In this document: positions 16,880 through 25,642 of the stretch, in pieces
Layout of the letters: the number at the start of each line of letters is the position of its first letter
Numbering within the stretch: position 1 is the stretch's first letter
DNA from: Candidatus Heimdallarchaeota archaeon
Lineage (GTDB): Archaea; Asgardarchaeota; Heimdallarchaeia; Hodarchaeales; Hodarchaeaceae
DNA: 64,000 nucleotides
Assembly (NCBI GenBank): GCA_011364965.1
Contig: RDOB01000002.1
Span: 545,849-609,848, forward strand
Direction of reading: 5' to 3'
The notes under the pieces: generated by a model
Told to the model about the DNA's origin: nothing
Seen by the model: the letters and a program-made list of their open reading frames with translations, nothing else
Database searches by the model: none
Made by a program: the position numbers and the translations under genes

Positions 16880-18736
16880 TTAAATCTTTACCCAATCCAA
16901 ATTAAGTCTCTCGAGGGTGGCTGAGGTTGGTTTACCATCAATATCCCACCCTCGATATTCATAATAGGAGTCTAAAAGGGGCTCTAAATCTACAATATGG
17001 CCCTTTGCAGGCCCTTCGGGAAGAGGTTCCTCAAGTAAACGCTTTGGGAGGGTATCGTTAGCTCTAGTTAAACCTTCACGTATATTGTATAGTCTCTGAA
17101 GATTAAAAATACGTTCGCCCAATATCCTAAAATCAGATTCCGAAAATTCATATCCCATAAGTGTTTCAATCATTTTAGCCCAATCCTCTCCAGTGAGGAC
17201 CATACCCATGAATTTACATCCCCCTATGGAATCAAATACACCAAAAGCGTTTTCATAATCCATAAGAATTTTTGTATCTTCTTTGCTTGCTTCTAACTCA
17301 TCACTAAGTTCTGCGTCTACAATCAGAAAAGGCATTGAAAGAAAAGTTGGGCCTTCTATAAAAGAAGTCATGTGATCTCCCCCTCGATTCGCTGTTGCAA
17401 AACCCAAACCAGTAATTTTTGCTGCTCGGCTATCATATGCAGGTAGTTCTAAACCTTTTACATGCATAGCAAAAGCTTCTGAACCATGACCGAGTTTTTC
17501 AGACATTTTTTTAGAACCTTCTGCAAGTAAGTTCCCAATTCCTTCTCTCTTGGCTATCAAATGTACCATTTTAATTAAAACATCCGAATCACCAAATTTA
17601 ATCTCTATATTCTCTGTTTCTTTGAGAGTTAAGATTTTTTTCTCAAAACATTCCATAGAGAAAGCAATTGTCGCACCTGCAGAGATAGTATCTAATCCAT
17701 ACTCATTACATAAGAAATGGGCGAATGTTATAGCTTCTAGATTATCAATATCACACATACTTCCGAGGGAGCAAAGAGATTCATATTCAGGTCCTTCACC
17801 TTTGCTTTGATAGGTACCTTCCTTAATCTCTGATATACGGCCACAATGAATTGGACAAGCGAAACAAGGTTTTTGATCTACTAAAATATTATCATTAATT
17901 GCAGTACCATTTATATTGTCAGCTCCTTTAAACACACCAGTTTGAAAGTTTCGTGTAGGGAATCCTCCTTTAACATTTACCATATCAAGCATAGTTGCTG
18001 TCCCAAAAACTTCCAAACTCATTTTTAGCAGACTTTGGTTCACCCAATCAAATCTTAATTTAGCTTCCTCACGATATTTTTCATTATCAGCCACCTCAAT
18101 CTTCGCAGTCCCTCTAACAGCAATTGCTTTTAATTTTTTGGATCCCATTACTGCTCCTAAGCCACATCTACCCGCAGCACGTCCCCAATGTGGTTCATCA
18201 GCGTCATTAATAATTGCAGCATATTTTACTAGGTTTTCCCCGCCAATCCCGATTGTCGCAACATTAAATTTTCCTCCTAATTCCTGTCTAATTAATTTAG
18301 TAGTTTCAGAAGTATTTTTTCCCCAAAGGTGACTAGCATCCATTAACCTGGCTTTTCCTTCATCTAATACTAGAAAAACTGGTGTTTCTGAAATACCTTC
18401 AAAAATCACTCCATCAAATCCAGCTCTTTTAAAATCACGTCCCCAATAGCCTCCTGAATTTGCGTGCCCCCATAGTCCAGTGAGAGGGGATTTGGCCACG
18501 ACTGAATATCTCCCTGTGCTAGGAGCTGATGTTCCCGTCATTGGACCAGTCATGAATATCAATTTATTTTCAGGACCCAATGGGTCAATTCCTGCTTTTA
18601 CCTCATCGAATAAATATTTTGTGGCTAACCCACATCCCCCTAGATACAGTTTTAACGTTTCTTCGTCAGGAAATTCCTCTGTTATAGTTCCAGCGGTTAG
18701 GTTTACACGTAATAATTTTTTCATATAACCATACAT
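16880..18736 (-). CDS. aor: Tungsten-containing aldehyde:ferredoxin oxidoreductase
   Basis: Oxidises aldehydes to carboxylic acids with ferredoxin as acceptor, using a bis-tungstopterin and a [4Fe-4S] cluster, in the cytoplasm. The 618 aa match the family length. The N-terminus (LLRVNLTAGTI, YLGGCGLATKYL, TGPMTGTSAPSTGRY) is diagnostic. The cluster ligands are visible as CFACPIHC near 291-298 plus a cysteine in GGCKFMGM near 507. First gene of a probable minus-strand operon with acyl-CoA ligase and a MoaD-like carrier, divergent from SCP2 and alcohol dehydrogenase genes across a 270-base gap. The start may be the first ATG or the MKK codon four residues on. Substrate specificity (AOR versus FOR/GOR) is not determined. 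Confidence 0.93.
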   Translation of the reverse strand: MYGYMKKLLRVNLTAGTITEEFPDEETLKLYLGGCGLATKYLFDEVKAGIDPLGPENKLIFMTGPMTGTSAPSTGRYSVVAKSPLTGLWGHANSGGYWGRDFKRAGFDGVIFEGISETPVFLVLDEGKARLMDASHLWGKNTSETTKLIRQELGGKFNVATIGIGGENLVKYAAIINDADEPHWGRAAGRCGLGAVMGSKKLKAIAVRGTAKIEVADNEKYREEAKLRFDWVNQSLLKMSLEVFGTATMLDMVNVKGGFPTRNFQTGVFKGADNINGTAINDNILVDQKPCFACPIHCGRISEIKEGTYQSKGEGPEYESLCSLGSMCDIDNLEAITFAHFLCNEYGLDTISAGATIAFSMECFEKKILTLKETENIEIKFGDSDVLIKMVHLIAKREGIGNLLAEGSKKMSEKLGHGSEAFAMHVKGLELPAYDSRAAKITGLGFATANRGGDHMTSFIEGPTFLSMPFLIVDAELSDELEASKEDTKILMDYENAFGVFDSIGGCKFMGMVLTGEDWAKMIETLMGYEFSESDFRILGERIFNLQRLYNIREGLTRANDTLPKRLLEEPLPEGPAKGHIVDLEPLLDSYYEYRGWDIDGKPTSATLERLNLDWVKI

Positions 18737-19006
18737 AAATTATGCACCTTTTGTCAAATTTAACAGTTAATTTTTGTGTGATTTTCGTTTTGAGTTTATT
18801 AACATTCCTGTTACAAATATCGCTTTAGATTTCCCTAATCTTGGTAATATATTATCAAGAGGTAGATTTAAGATCGAATTTCTAAAGCTCTCTCTAGCAC
18901 TAATTCACAAAATTATCTCAATGTCTCGGTGATTCTAGTGCCGGGAAACGATAATTATGGGATTAATTCTAGGAAAACAATAGTACATGAACAAACCAAG
19001 GTAAAG

Positions 19007-19453
19007 ATGATTAATATGAGTGAAAAAGTAATATTTCCATCCAAAGAATGGGTAGCTAAATTTAAGGATGTCGTTAATTCTAGTAAAGATTATGAAGAAG
19101 CAGCTAAAACTTGGGAAGGTGATTTCATTTTTGAGATCATTCCTGATGGAACTAGAAATTTATCCGAAAAACATCAATTATATTGTGATTTATGGCATGG
19201 AAAATGTCGTGATGCGTTTCTAGTATCCACTGAACAACCAGCTCCTGAAAAAGTAGAATATATATACTCTGGAAAATATAATAATTGGCTAGCTCTCTTT
19301 GATGGAAAGGTGGGCCCTCTAAAAGGAATTATGCAAAGAAAATTTACAGTAACTTGCTCTCCTGGTGCAATGGCAAGATTAATGAAGGCTTTAAAAGCAG
19401 CTCAAGAACTGGTTAAATGTACTACAATGGTAGAAAATGTGGAATATATATAA
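19007..19453 (+). CDS. SCP2 sterol-carrier-like domain protein
   Basis: Small lipid-binding-type protein. The region from residue ~30 has the SCP2 fold pattern: WLALFDGKVGPLKGIMQRKF with the C-terminal amphipathic helix ARLMKALKAAQEL. An open frame extends 26 codons further upstream from a GTG, but ATG 19007 is preferred because AAGG sits at proper spacing before it; ATG 19016 is also possible. It ends 15 bases before an iron-type alcohol dehydrogenase and is probably co-transcribed. SCP2-domain proteins bind lipids or acyl-CoAs, which fits the neighbouring acyl-CoA ligase and aldehyde/alcohol enzymes. Confidence 0.7.
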   Translation: MINMSEKVIFPSKEWVAKFKDVVNSSKDYEEAAKTWEGDFIFEIIPDGTRNLSEKHQLYCDLWHGKCRDAFLVSTEQPAPEKVEYIYSGKYNNWLALFDGKVGPLKGIMQRKFTVTCSPGAMARLMKALKAAQELVKCTTMVENVEYI

Positions 19454-19468
19454 CGGAGAAATTTTGAC

Positions 19469-20647
19469 ATGTGGGATTTTACATCTCCGAGGAAAGTTAT
19501 TTTCGGAGAAGATGCATTAGAATACTTGTCTGAGTTATGTTTCGAAAATGTATTCATTGTTACAGATCCTACGATTAAAACCATGCATCTAGAAAAAATT
19601 TTGGCCCAATTAGGAGACTCAAAAGTAACTGTTTTTGACAAAGTATCAGGTGAACCCTCCCTTGATACAGTAAAAGATGGGGCGTGTTCCATGATTGAAG
19701 CAAAACCAGATGTCATTATTGCTCTAGGTGGTGGTAGTGTACTCGATTCTGCTAAGGGAATGTTTCCTATCTATTCACAACCCGACATCCTGATAGATGG
19801 CTTGTCTCCTTTTGAAGTCTTGGACATGCGGAAGAAAACAAATTGCATTTTAATTAACATTCCTACTACAAGTGGAACAGGAGCTGATGTGACTTGGGCG
19901 ATTGTTCTAACTGATTTATCTGAAGGTACTCCTAGGAAGATATCCCTAGCAAATCGCGAATTGGTAGCTGATATTACTATCTTAGATCCGGTATTAACTA
20001 AGACAATGACACCCCGTTTGATTGCAGGAACTGGTATGGATGCAATGTGTCATGCTATAGATGGTTATCTCTCAACATGGAGAAATGATTTTTCTGATGC
20101 ATTATCATTGCATGCTTTCAAACTTTTATGGAATAATTTACCAATAGCATTCGAGCAAGCAAAAGTAGGAGAGGTAGATTTCGCAATTCGTGAAAAACTC
20201 CATAATTCTGCAACTATGGCTGGTTGGGGTTTCGGGAATTCCCAGATTATTCTTTCTCATTCATTAGCACATACAATAGGAGCTGTTTTCAAAATCCCTC
20301 ATTCTGTGTGTATTGGTGCAATGTGCTGGTATTCTCTCATGTTCAATCAAAATTATGAATCCGAACGAATCTGTGATCTTGCGAAATTGGTTGGATACAC
20401 TGGAACAGCAGGAGAAATAGTTACAAATTTCGTCAGTTCTTTCAAAGAACTTTTGTTGAATTTGGAACTTCCGTTATCATTACTTGAAATGAAAGTCACC
20501 GAAGAAGAATTTCAATCGAATCTTGAAGATCTAATTGCTTTTGCAGAAAATGATTCTGGAACGCTATCCAATCCGAGATCTATTGCTCATGATGATTTTA
20601 TCACAATCTTCAAATGTGTTTTCGAAGGAAAAGATATCGATTTTTAA
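19469..20647 (+). CDS. Iron-containing alcohol dehydrogenase
   Basis: NAD(P)-dependent group III alcohol dehydrogenase interconverting alcohols and aldehydes. The 392 aa show the nucleotide-binding ALGGGSVLDSAKG, the PTTSGTGADVT loop, and metal-binding residues in AGTGMDAMCHAIDGYL (Asp and His) and SHSLAHTIGAVFKIPHS (His pair). A GGAG site precedes the ATG. Runs with the SCP2 gene and divergently from AOR, so a shared aldehyde pool is plausible. Exact substrate unknown. Confidence 0.92.
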   Translation: MWDFTSPRKVIFGEDALEYLSELCFENVFIVTDPTIKTMHLEKILAQLGDSKVTVFDKVSGEPSLDTVKDGACSMIEAKPDVIIALGGGSVLDSAKGMFPIYSQPDILIDGLSPFEVLDMRKKTNCILINIPTTSGTGADVTWAIVLTDLSEGTPRKISLANRELVADITILDPVLTKTMTPRLIAGTGMDAMCHAIDGYLSTWRNDFSDALSLHAFKLLWNNLPIAFEQAKVGEVDFAIREKLHNSATMAGWGFGNSQIILSHSLAHTIGAVFKIPHSVCIGAMCWYSLMFNQNYESERICDLAKLVGYTGTAGEIVTNFVSSFKELLLNLELPLSLLEMKVTEEEFQSNLEDLIAFAENDSGTLSNPRSIAHDDFITIFKCVFEGKDIDF

Positions 20648-20753
20648 CCCGTATTACTTTGAAATTTGGCAATATACTTCATTAGACTTATAGATATAAA
20701 AGAATAATCCAAAATTGATGTAATTGATTCATCTTTAGGAGTGTTTAATACAA

Positions 20754-21131
20754 ATGGTAAATGAGGATCTATTAAGAACATTATTTGTTAAAAAATCGCT
20801 TAAAAATACCGAAAATGGTTTCCAGATGCAGATGCAAAACAGTATTAGTGATGCTACTATCATTGAACCAATAAAAGTTGAAATTTCAGGTGAAGGAGTA
20901 GATAAAGAGAAGTATAAGGATTTTATAATCGATTTAAATGGCGAGAAAGTCGAGAATAAAACAATTAGCGAATCCAATCCCGCTAAATTCTCAGTTAAAG
21001 CTCTAGCGACTTTAATATTCAATAGAGACAGTCCATTGCCAGAAGGGAAATATAAAATTCGGTTTACAAAGCTTCTGACTGAAGAATATGGTGATATTCC
21101 TTTCACAATGAAGGAAAGAATACGAGACTAG
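20754..21131 (+). CDS. Small uncharacterised protein, beta-rich
   Basis: 125 aa, no signal peptide or membrane segment. The pattern of alternating charged and aliphatic residues (PIKVEISGEG, KDFIIDLNGEKV, GKYKIRFTKLL) suggests a beta-sandwich. No family recognised. It stands alone between the alcohol dehydrogenase (106 bases upstream) and the aminotransferase (199 bases downstream), all on the plus strand. The opposite-strand frame is a shadow. Confidence 0.6.
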   Translation: MVNEDLLRTLFVKKSLKNTENGFQMQMQNSISDATIIEPIKVEISGEGVDKEKYKDFIIDLNGEKVENKTISESNPAKFSVKALATLIFNRDSPLPEGKYKIRFTKLLTEEYGDIPFTMKERIRD

Positions 21132-21330
21132 CTAATCTCTTTATTCTATTTTTTTATTTCAATTTACTTGATCCTTTTCAACTTCAATAAGCAGAAATTC
21201 TAGATAAAAATCTTGAATTTTGATTTATTCATTCAAATCTTAGATCCCTAGAAATATTCTTAAGACTAGACTCCGTGTTCATCCTTCAATTTATTATATT
21301 ATTTTTAGTTTCAGAGGTTGAATTATTAAA

Positions 21331-22707
21331 ATGGACCACAAGCAAAAAAGATTATTTTCAGATGAAGAGATTTTATCTTGGATCGGGGAAGTTACTGATC
21401 AAGAAATAAATGAGGTACACCAAAAATCATTAGTTCCATTTTATGATCAGATTTGGGAATCTGGAGATAGCTCTTATCTTAAGCAATATAAAACAGACAA
21501 AGAGTTTCTTGATTGCACTTCCCAAGCATGGACATCAAATATCGGTTTCTCTAATCCAGATGTTGCGTTTGCAGTGAGCCATCAACTAAAAACGTTAAGT
21601 CATGTTCGTTATGGATTTGCTACAAAACCCCGAATTAAATTCATCCATAAAATCACAAGTTTAACCCCAGGTAACTTGAAAAAAGTAGCAGCGAATGCCA
21701 TGGGTGGTGGAGCTAGCATAGAGGCTGCATTGAGGTTAGCAATGATAAATAAACCTGGAGCTCAACAGTTCTATACCTATACAAGAAGCTACCATGGTAG
21801 TTCCTTAGCGACAATGTCTCTTTCAACACGTTTTGCAGGAGTAACTAGATTCAAACCCTGGGGTCTTGATAGAGTGGCAAAAATACCTTTTCCCTATTGT
21901 TACAGATGTCCTATGGGACAAGAAGGTGAGAATAAGTGCAATTTAGAGTGTTTAGAATTAGCTCAAAATTTAATTGAATATGGATCTGTGGATAAAGTTT
22001 GCGGAATTTTAATGGAACCTATACAAGGCCCAGGAGGACATGTTCCAGCTCCGAAACGATATATCAGAGAGTTGCGAAAATGGACTGAAAAAAACGAGAT
22101 TTTCTTTATCTGGGATGAAAGCCAGCTATTCACTCGGATTGGCCATTGGTTTACTTCTGAATATTATGAAGGTGTGACTCCAGATATAACATGTCTAACG
22201 AAGGCAATAGGAGGATCCCTTCCAATGGGGGTTACAATAGCTCGTGAAGACATCAATGGTTTTAATTCTGCCGAGGAACATAGTACATTTGGAGCGAATC
22301 CTTTAATGTTTGCTGCTAGTATGGTTTTTATGAATTATGTAGAGCGAGCAGACTTATTGAAAAACACTCGTGAACAAGGAGATTACATAACTTCTAAACT
22401 TCGAAATTTACAGAAAAGATATGATTATATTGGGGATATACGGTGCCCCGGATTAATGATTGGGATAGAGCTAGTAAATGATCCAGAAACTAAAACTCCT
22501 GGAAATACTCTGGCAGCGGACCTAGTAGAAGAAGCTATGGATCAAAGGGTAATTTTTGGACTTATGGCTCCAATATCAACTGATTCAGGCAAATTATTTA
22601 GGAATGTGGTCAAAATTAAACCCCCTCTAATAATAACTCGTGAAGAGTCAGATCACATTCTGAATGTCTTTGAATCTTCCTTAGAAGAAGCCATTGATTA
22701 TCTTTAG
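21331..22707 (+). CDS. Class III (PLP-dependent) aminotransferase
   Basis: Pyridoxal-phosphate enzyme of the GABA/ornithine/beta-alanine aminotransferase class, 458 aa. Visible: AMGGGASIEAALRLA (phosphate-binding region), SYHGSSLATMSLS, the cofactor-binding aspartate in FFIWDESQ, and the Schiff-base lysine in TCLTKAIGGSLPMG. The insert with CYRCPMGQEGENKCNLEC is a Cys-rich loop often present in this subgroup. Ends 24 bases before an FGGY kinase whose GAGGTGAT ribosome site lies in the gap, so the two are an operon. Amino donor and acceptor are unknown. Confidence 0.9.
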   Translation: MDHKQKRLFSDEEILSWIGEVTDQEINEVHQKSLVPFYDQIWESGDSSYLKQYKTDKEFLDCTSQAWTSNIGFSNPDVAFAVSHQLKTLSHVRYGFATKPRIKFIHKITSLTPGNLKKVAANAMGGGASIEAALRLAMINKPGAQQFYTYTRSYHGSSLATMSLSTRFAGVTRFKPWGLDRVAKIPFPYCYRCPMGQEGENKCNLECLELAQNLIEYGSVDKVCGILMEPIQGPGGHVPAPKRYIRELRKWTEKNEIFFIWDESQLFTRIGHWFTSEYYEGVTPDITCLTKAIGGSLPMGVTIAREDINGFNSAEEHSTFGANPLMFAASMVFMNYVERADLLKNTREQGDYITSKLRNLQKRYDYIGDIRCPGLMIGIELVNDPETKTPGNTLAADLVEEAMDQRVIFGLMAPISTDSGKLFRNVVKIKPPLIITREESDHILNVFESSLEEAIDYL

Positions 22708-22731
22708 TAAAATTTTTTTGAGGTGATATAA

Positions 22732-24336
22732 ATGAGTAATGGATTGTTTTTATCTTATGATTTAGGTACCACTGCAACAAAGGCTGTTCTTATATCCAAT
22801 AATATCAAGTTTCTTGCGTCTTCAGTTGCGCAATATGATACAATTTTTCCTAAACAAGGTTATGCAGAACATGACCCGAAGGATTGGTGGCGTACGCTGA
22901 AATCTACAACTATCGATCTTGTATCAAAGACAAACACCAATCCTGAGGATATTGCAGCAATAACTTTTAGTTCTCAAATGCAAGGTCTGTTACCAGTTGA
23001 TAGAAACTGCAATCCTTTGATGAATGCAATGATCTGGCTTGATGGTCGTGGAGTGAAATATTTAAAAAAGGTATTTCCATGGCCAAGAATAATGGGATAT
23101 AATCCTTATCGTCTATTCCTTAAATTCCTTAAAATAACTGGTGGGTCTCCTGGGTTATCTGGAAAAGATCAGATTCCCAAAATTATATGGTTAAAGCACG
23201 AAGCACCCGACATATACGATCAAACGTACAAATTTTTGGATGTAAAGGATTATATCATATACAAACTGACTGGCGAGGTAGCTACTTCAACTGATCTTGC
23301 ATATGTCTGGTGGTTAATGGATTCTCGCAAAAAAGATGGTAAGCCAATTAATGAATGGTCAAAAAGTTTATGTGAAATGTATAAAATCGACATGGATAAA
23401 TTACCTGAGATTAAAAGGCCTACCGACATTATAGGTAATGTATCAGCTTCAGCTGCCCAAGAATTAGGGCTCAGTACAGGTATTCCAGTTGTCTGTGGCG
23501 CAGGGGATATGACTTCAGGTGCAATTGCCTCGGGTGCTTGTCTAGATGGAGAGCTACATTGTCAGATTGGCACATCAGGTTGGGTTGCAGGTCATGTTCG
23601 TGAAAGAAGAGTAAATATCACCGCATACACTGGATGTGTGGGTAGTGCGCTTCCAGATCAATTTTACCTAGTTACTGGCCATCAAGAAATCGCAGGTGCA
23701 TGTTTGGAATGGGTAAAAAACAATATTCTATATTTTAAGGAGCAATTAGAAGAAACAGAGAAGAAAGAAGTATATCAGATCTTTGATAATCTTGTCTCAG
23801 AATGCGAACCTGGTGCCAAAGGAGATGGTGGAACCTATTTAATGTTCCTCCCGTGGTTGCATGGAGAAAGATGTCCTTTAGATGATGATAATGTAAGAGG
23901 TGGTTTGATTAATCTCAGTTTAGATCATGATCGTCGTCATTTACTTAGAGCAGTTTTTGAGGGAGTAGCAATGAATGCTCGATGGGCTTTAGATACTGTT
24001 GAAAACCTATATTCCTCCGTTGATTGGCTTGCGATTATTGGAGGAGGAGCTAAATCAGATGTTTGGTGTCAGATATATGCAAATGTCATGAATCGCCAAA
24101 TCAAACGTGTTGAAAATCCTCAAGAAGCTGGAGCATTAGGAGCTGGGATAATTGCTAAACTCGCACTTGGAGAAATACGTGATGTGTCCGGGATCAAAGA
24201 ATATTGTCATTATGATCATGAATTCCGACCTGATCCTAAGTATAGAGACCTTTATGATAATCTTTACAAAGAATTTAAACAAATATACAAACAGAATAAA
24301 AATTGGTTTAAGAGGATGAATAAAAACAAGAGTTAA
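22732..24336 (+). CDS. FGGY-family carbohydrate kinase (xylulokinase-like)
   Basis: ATP-dependent kinase of the actin-like FGGY superfamily, 534 aa. N-terminal SYDLGTTATKAVL (phosphate 1), HDPKDWW, SSQMQGLLPVD, MIWLDGRG; C-terminal adenosine motif IIGGGAKSDVWCQIYANV and the FGGY-like element ALGAGIIA. Closest in pattern to xylulokinases and glycerol/erythritol-type kinases, so the substrate is probably a sugar or polyol. A strong GAGGTGAT Shine-Dalgarno with 4-base spacing fixes the ATG. Co-transcribed with the class III aminotransferase; an aminotransferase plus sugar kinase suggests an amino-sugar or polyol pathway, but this is only inference. Confidence 0.88.
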   Translation: MSNGLFLSYDLGTTATKAVLISNNIKFLASSVAQYDTIFPKQGYAEHDPKDWWRTLKSTTIDLVSKTNTNPEDIAAITFSSQMQGLLPVDRNCNPLMNAMIWLDGRGVKYLKKVFPWPRIMGYNPYRLFLKFLKITGGSPGLSGKDQIPKIIWLKHEAPDIYDQTYKFLDVKDYIIYKLTGEVATSTDLAYVWWLMDSRKKDGKPINEWSKSLCEMYKIDMDKLPEIKRPTDIIGNVSASAAQELGLSTGIPVVCGAGDMTSGAIASGACLDGELHCQIGTSGWVAGHVRERRVNITAYTGCVGSALPDQFYLVTGHQEIAGACLEWVKNNILYFKEQLEETEKKEVYQIFDNLVSECEPGAKGDGGTYLMFLPWLHGERCPLDDDNVRGGLINLSLDHDRRHLLRAVFEGVAMNARWALDTVENLYSSVDWLAIIGGGAKSDVWCQIYANVMNRQIKRVENPQEAGALGAGIIAKLALGEIRDVSGIKEYCHYDHEFRPDPKYRDLYDNLYKEFKQIYKQNKNWFKRMNKNKS

Positions 24337-24358
24337 TCGTTAATTATTTGTTTTTATT

Positions 24359-25387
24359 TCATATGCTAGCTTTTGCTAAATCGTTTGGAAATTTCATCTG
24401 TAAATATCCATGTATTTCCGAGCTATCCACGATCTCAGGTTTTATATCAAAGTCAGGGAAGTGCATCCTTGTCCAAAGGACAAGATCTTTTCCGATTTGA
24501 ACACTTTTTCTCATTGAATCTGATTCCTCAACAATTAAAATCACTGAGAAATCAGCTTCTTCGACTCTTACTAACTTATAATTGTCCGAAACTTCATCAT
24601 CACCAGCACTTTCACTGCGTTTCATTAGAATTTCTCTAACTCCAGCTCCAAGACTTGCTTGTGCGAATGTATTTACTGCAGAAAACATGCTAGTAATAAG
24701 AGAGGGATCTTCCATGAGATGTCCGTGGTTTGAATTTGTAGAGCTGCTTCCTACTAATAATCCAGATTCAGTTTGATAAATGCAAACATTATGGATGTTA
24801 ATTGTGGGTAGAATTATCTCACCTGTCATTGTTTCAATAAGCCAATCAAAAGCTTGGTACAGGTTACTTCCAGTCTTTGCGCTCATATGAAAAATGTTAA
24901 CAGCTCGGAATCTACCTTTTTGTTGAATATCGTACAGATCAAAATGCTTTAAAAGTAATACATAAGGGTCTACACCAGATATGTCTGCTTTATTCGCAGC
25001 TATAAGAAGAACTGCTTTTTCAGGAATATCTGGAAGTGCTTTATATAGCGCCGTTTTACTCTCTTCAAAATCCTCCGGTCTTGAACAATCTACAACAAAT
25101 ACAACAGCTCCTGAAAGCCTTACGTAATCTGGCCAAATTTCTTGAAATGTAGTCTGCCCACCTAAGTCGAACGCTTGAAATATGATATTTCTGTACTCAA
25201 ATCGTTCAACGTTCAGTCCCATGGTTCTAAGAGAATCGGCATAAAACTCTCCCGTACGCAATCGGTGGAGAATGGTAGTTTTACCTGCATAAGCTCGACC
25301 GATGAAAGTTATTAGCTCGTTCTTTCCTGCATTAGAGGATTGGATTTTTTTAGAATGTCGGCGGAATAACCTTTTCAGTAATGAGAT
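24359..25387 (-). CDS. Arf/Sar-like small GTPase fused to a longin/roadblock-like domain; apparent ATC start
   Basis: Ras-superfamily GTPase, 342 aa. P-loop GRAYAGKTT at 30-38, switch II DLGGQ at 74-78 (Arf/Sar/Rab-like GGQ), NKAD at 132-135 and HMSAKTG near 166-172. Residues ~190-342 form a second domain (GLLVGSSST, LITSMFSAVNTFAQ, FSVILIVEESDS) like the longin/roadblock domains that work with small GTPases. The longest frame from a usual start codon would begin at 25261 and lose the P-loop. The P-loop frame continues upstream to TAA at 25390-25388 with no ATG, GTG or TTG; its first codon is ATC at 25387-25385. A perfect AAGGAGG lies 8 bases before that codon, strongly supporting initiation there. 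Asgard archaea are rich in such GTPase fusions. Confidence 0.88.
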   Translation of the reverse strand: MSLLKRLFRRHSKKIQSSNAGKNELITFIGRAYAGKTTILHRLRTGEFYADSLRTMGLNVERFEYRNIIFQAFDLGGQTTFQEIWPDYVRLSGAVVFVVDCSRPEDFEESKTALYKALPDIPEKAVLLIAANKADISGVDPYVLLLKHFDLYDIQQKGRFRAVNIFHMSAKTGSNLYQAFDWLIETMTGEIILPTINIHNVCIYQTESGLLVGSSSTNSNHGHLMEDPSLITSMFSAVNTFAQASLGAGVREILMKRSESAGDDEVSDNYKLVRVEEADFSVILIVEESDSMRKSVQIGKDLVLWTRMHFPDFDIKPEIVDSSEIHGYLQMKFPNDLAKASI

Positions 25388-25395
25388 TTATTATT

Positions 25396-25402
25396 CCTCC
25401 TT
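25396..25402 (-). promoter_or_regulatory. Shine-Dalgarno that decides the GTPase start
   Basis: AAGGAGG on the minus strand, a perfect anti-16S match, followed after eight bases by ATC at 25387. Two in-frame TAA codons fill the spacer, so translation of this frame cannot begin earlier. The gene either starts at ATC or a later rare codon such as CTG at 25378, or carries a start-codon mutation or base-call error. Confidence 0.7.
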
Positions 25403-25642
25403 GGAGGTTTCGAAAATTTCAGATTTCTTTGCATGTAGTATTCAATCATCATTTTCTATAATTGTTTCTAGATATTCTGTCTGTATTTTTATAGTAGGTT
25501 CATCCTATATAAGGCGTGGGGAAAGGATTGAAGAGGTAATTTAAATAACAATAGATAAGTTGCGCGAAATGAATTTGATTGACATCATTTCAAACTTTTT
25601 TTTGCCAGTAATTGAAAATTGCAACAGCTAGACGGTGTAAAA

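Noticed and set aside
24359-25261. GTPase starting at TTG 25261
   Set aside because: This start removes the P-loop; the in-frame upstream codons encode GRAYAGKTT and a Shine-Dalgarno supports a start at 25387.
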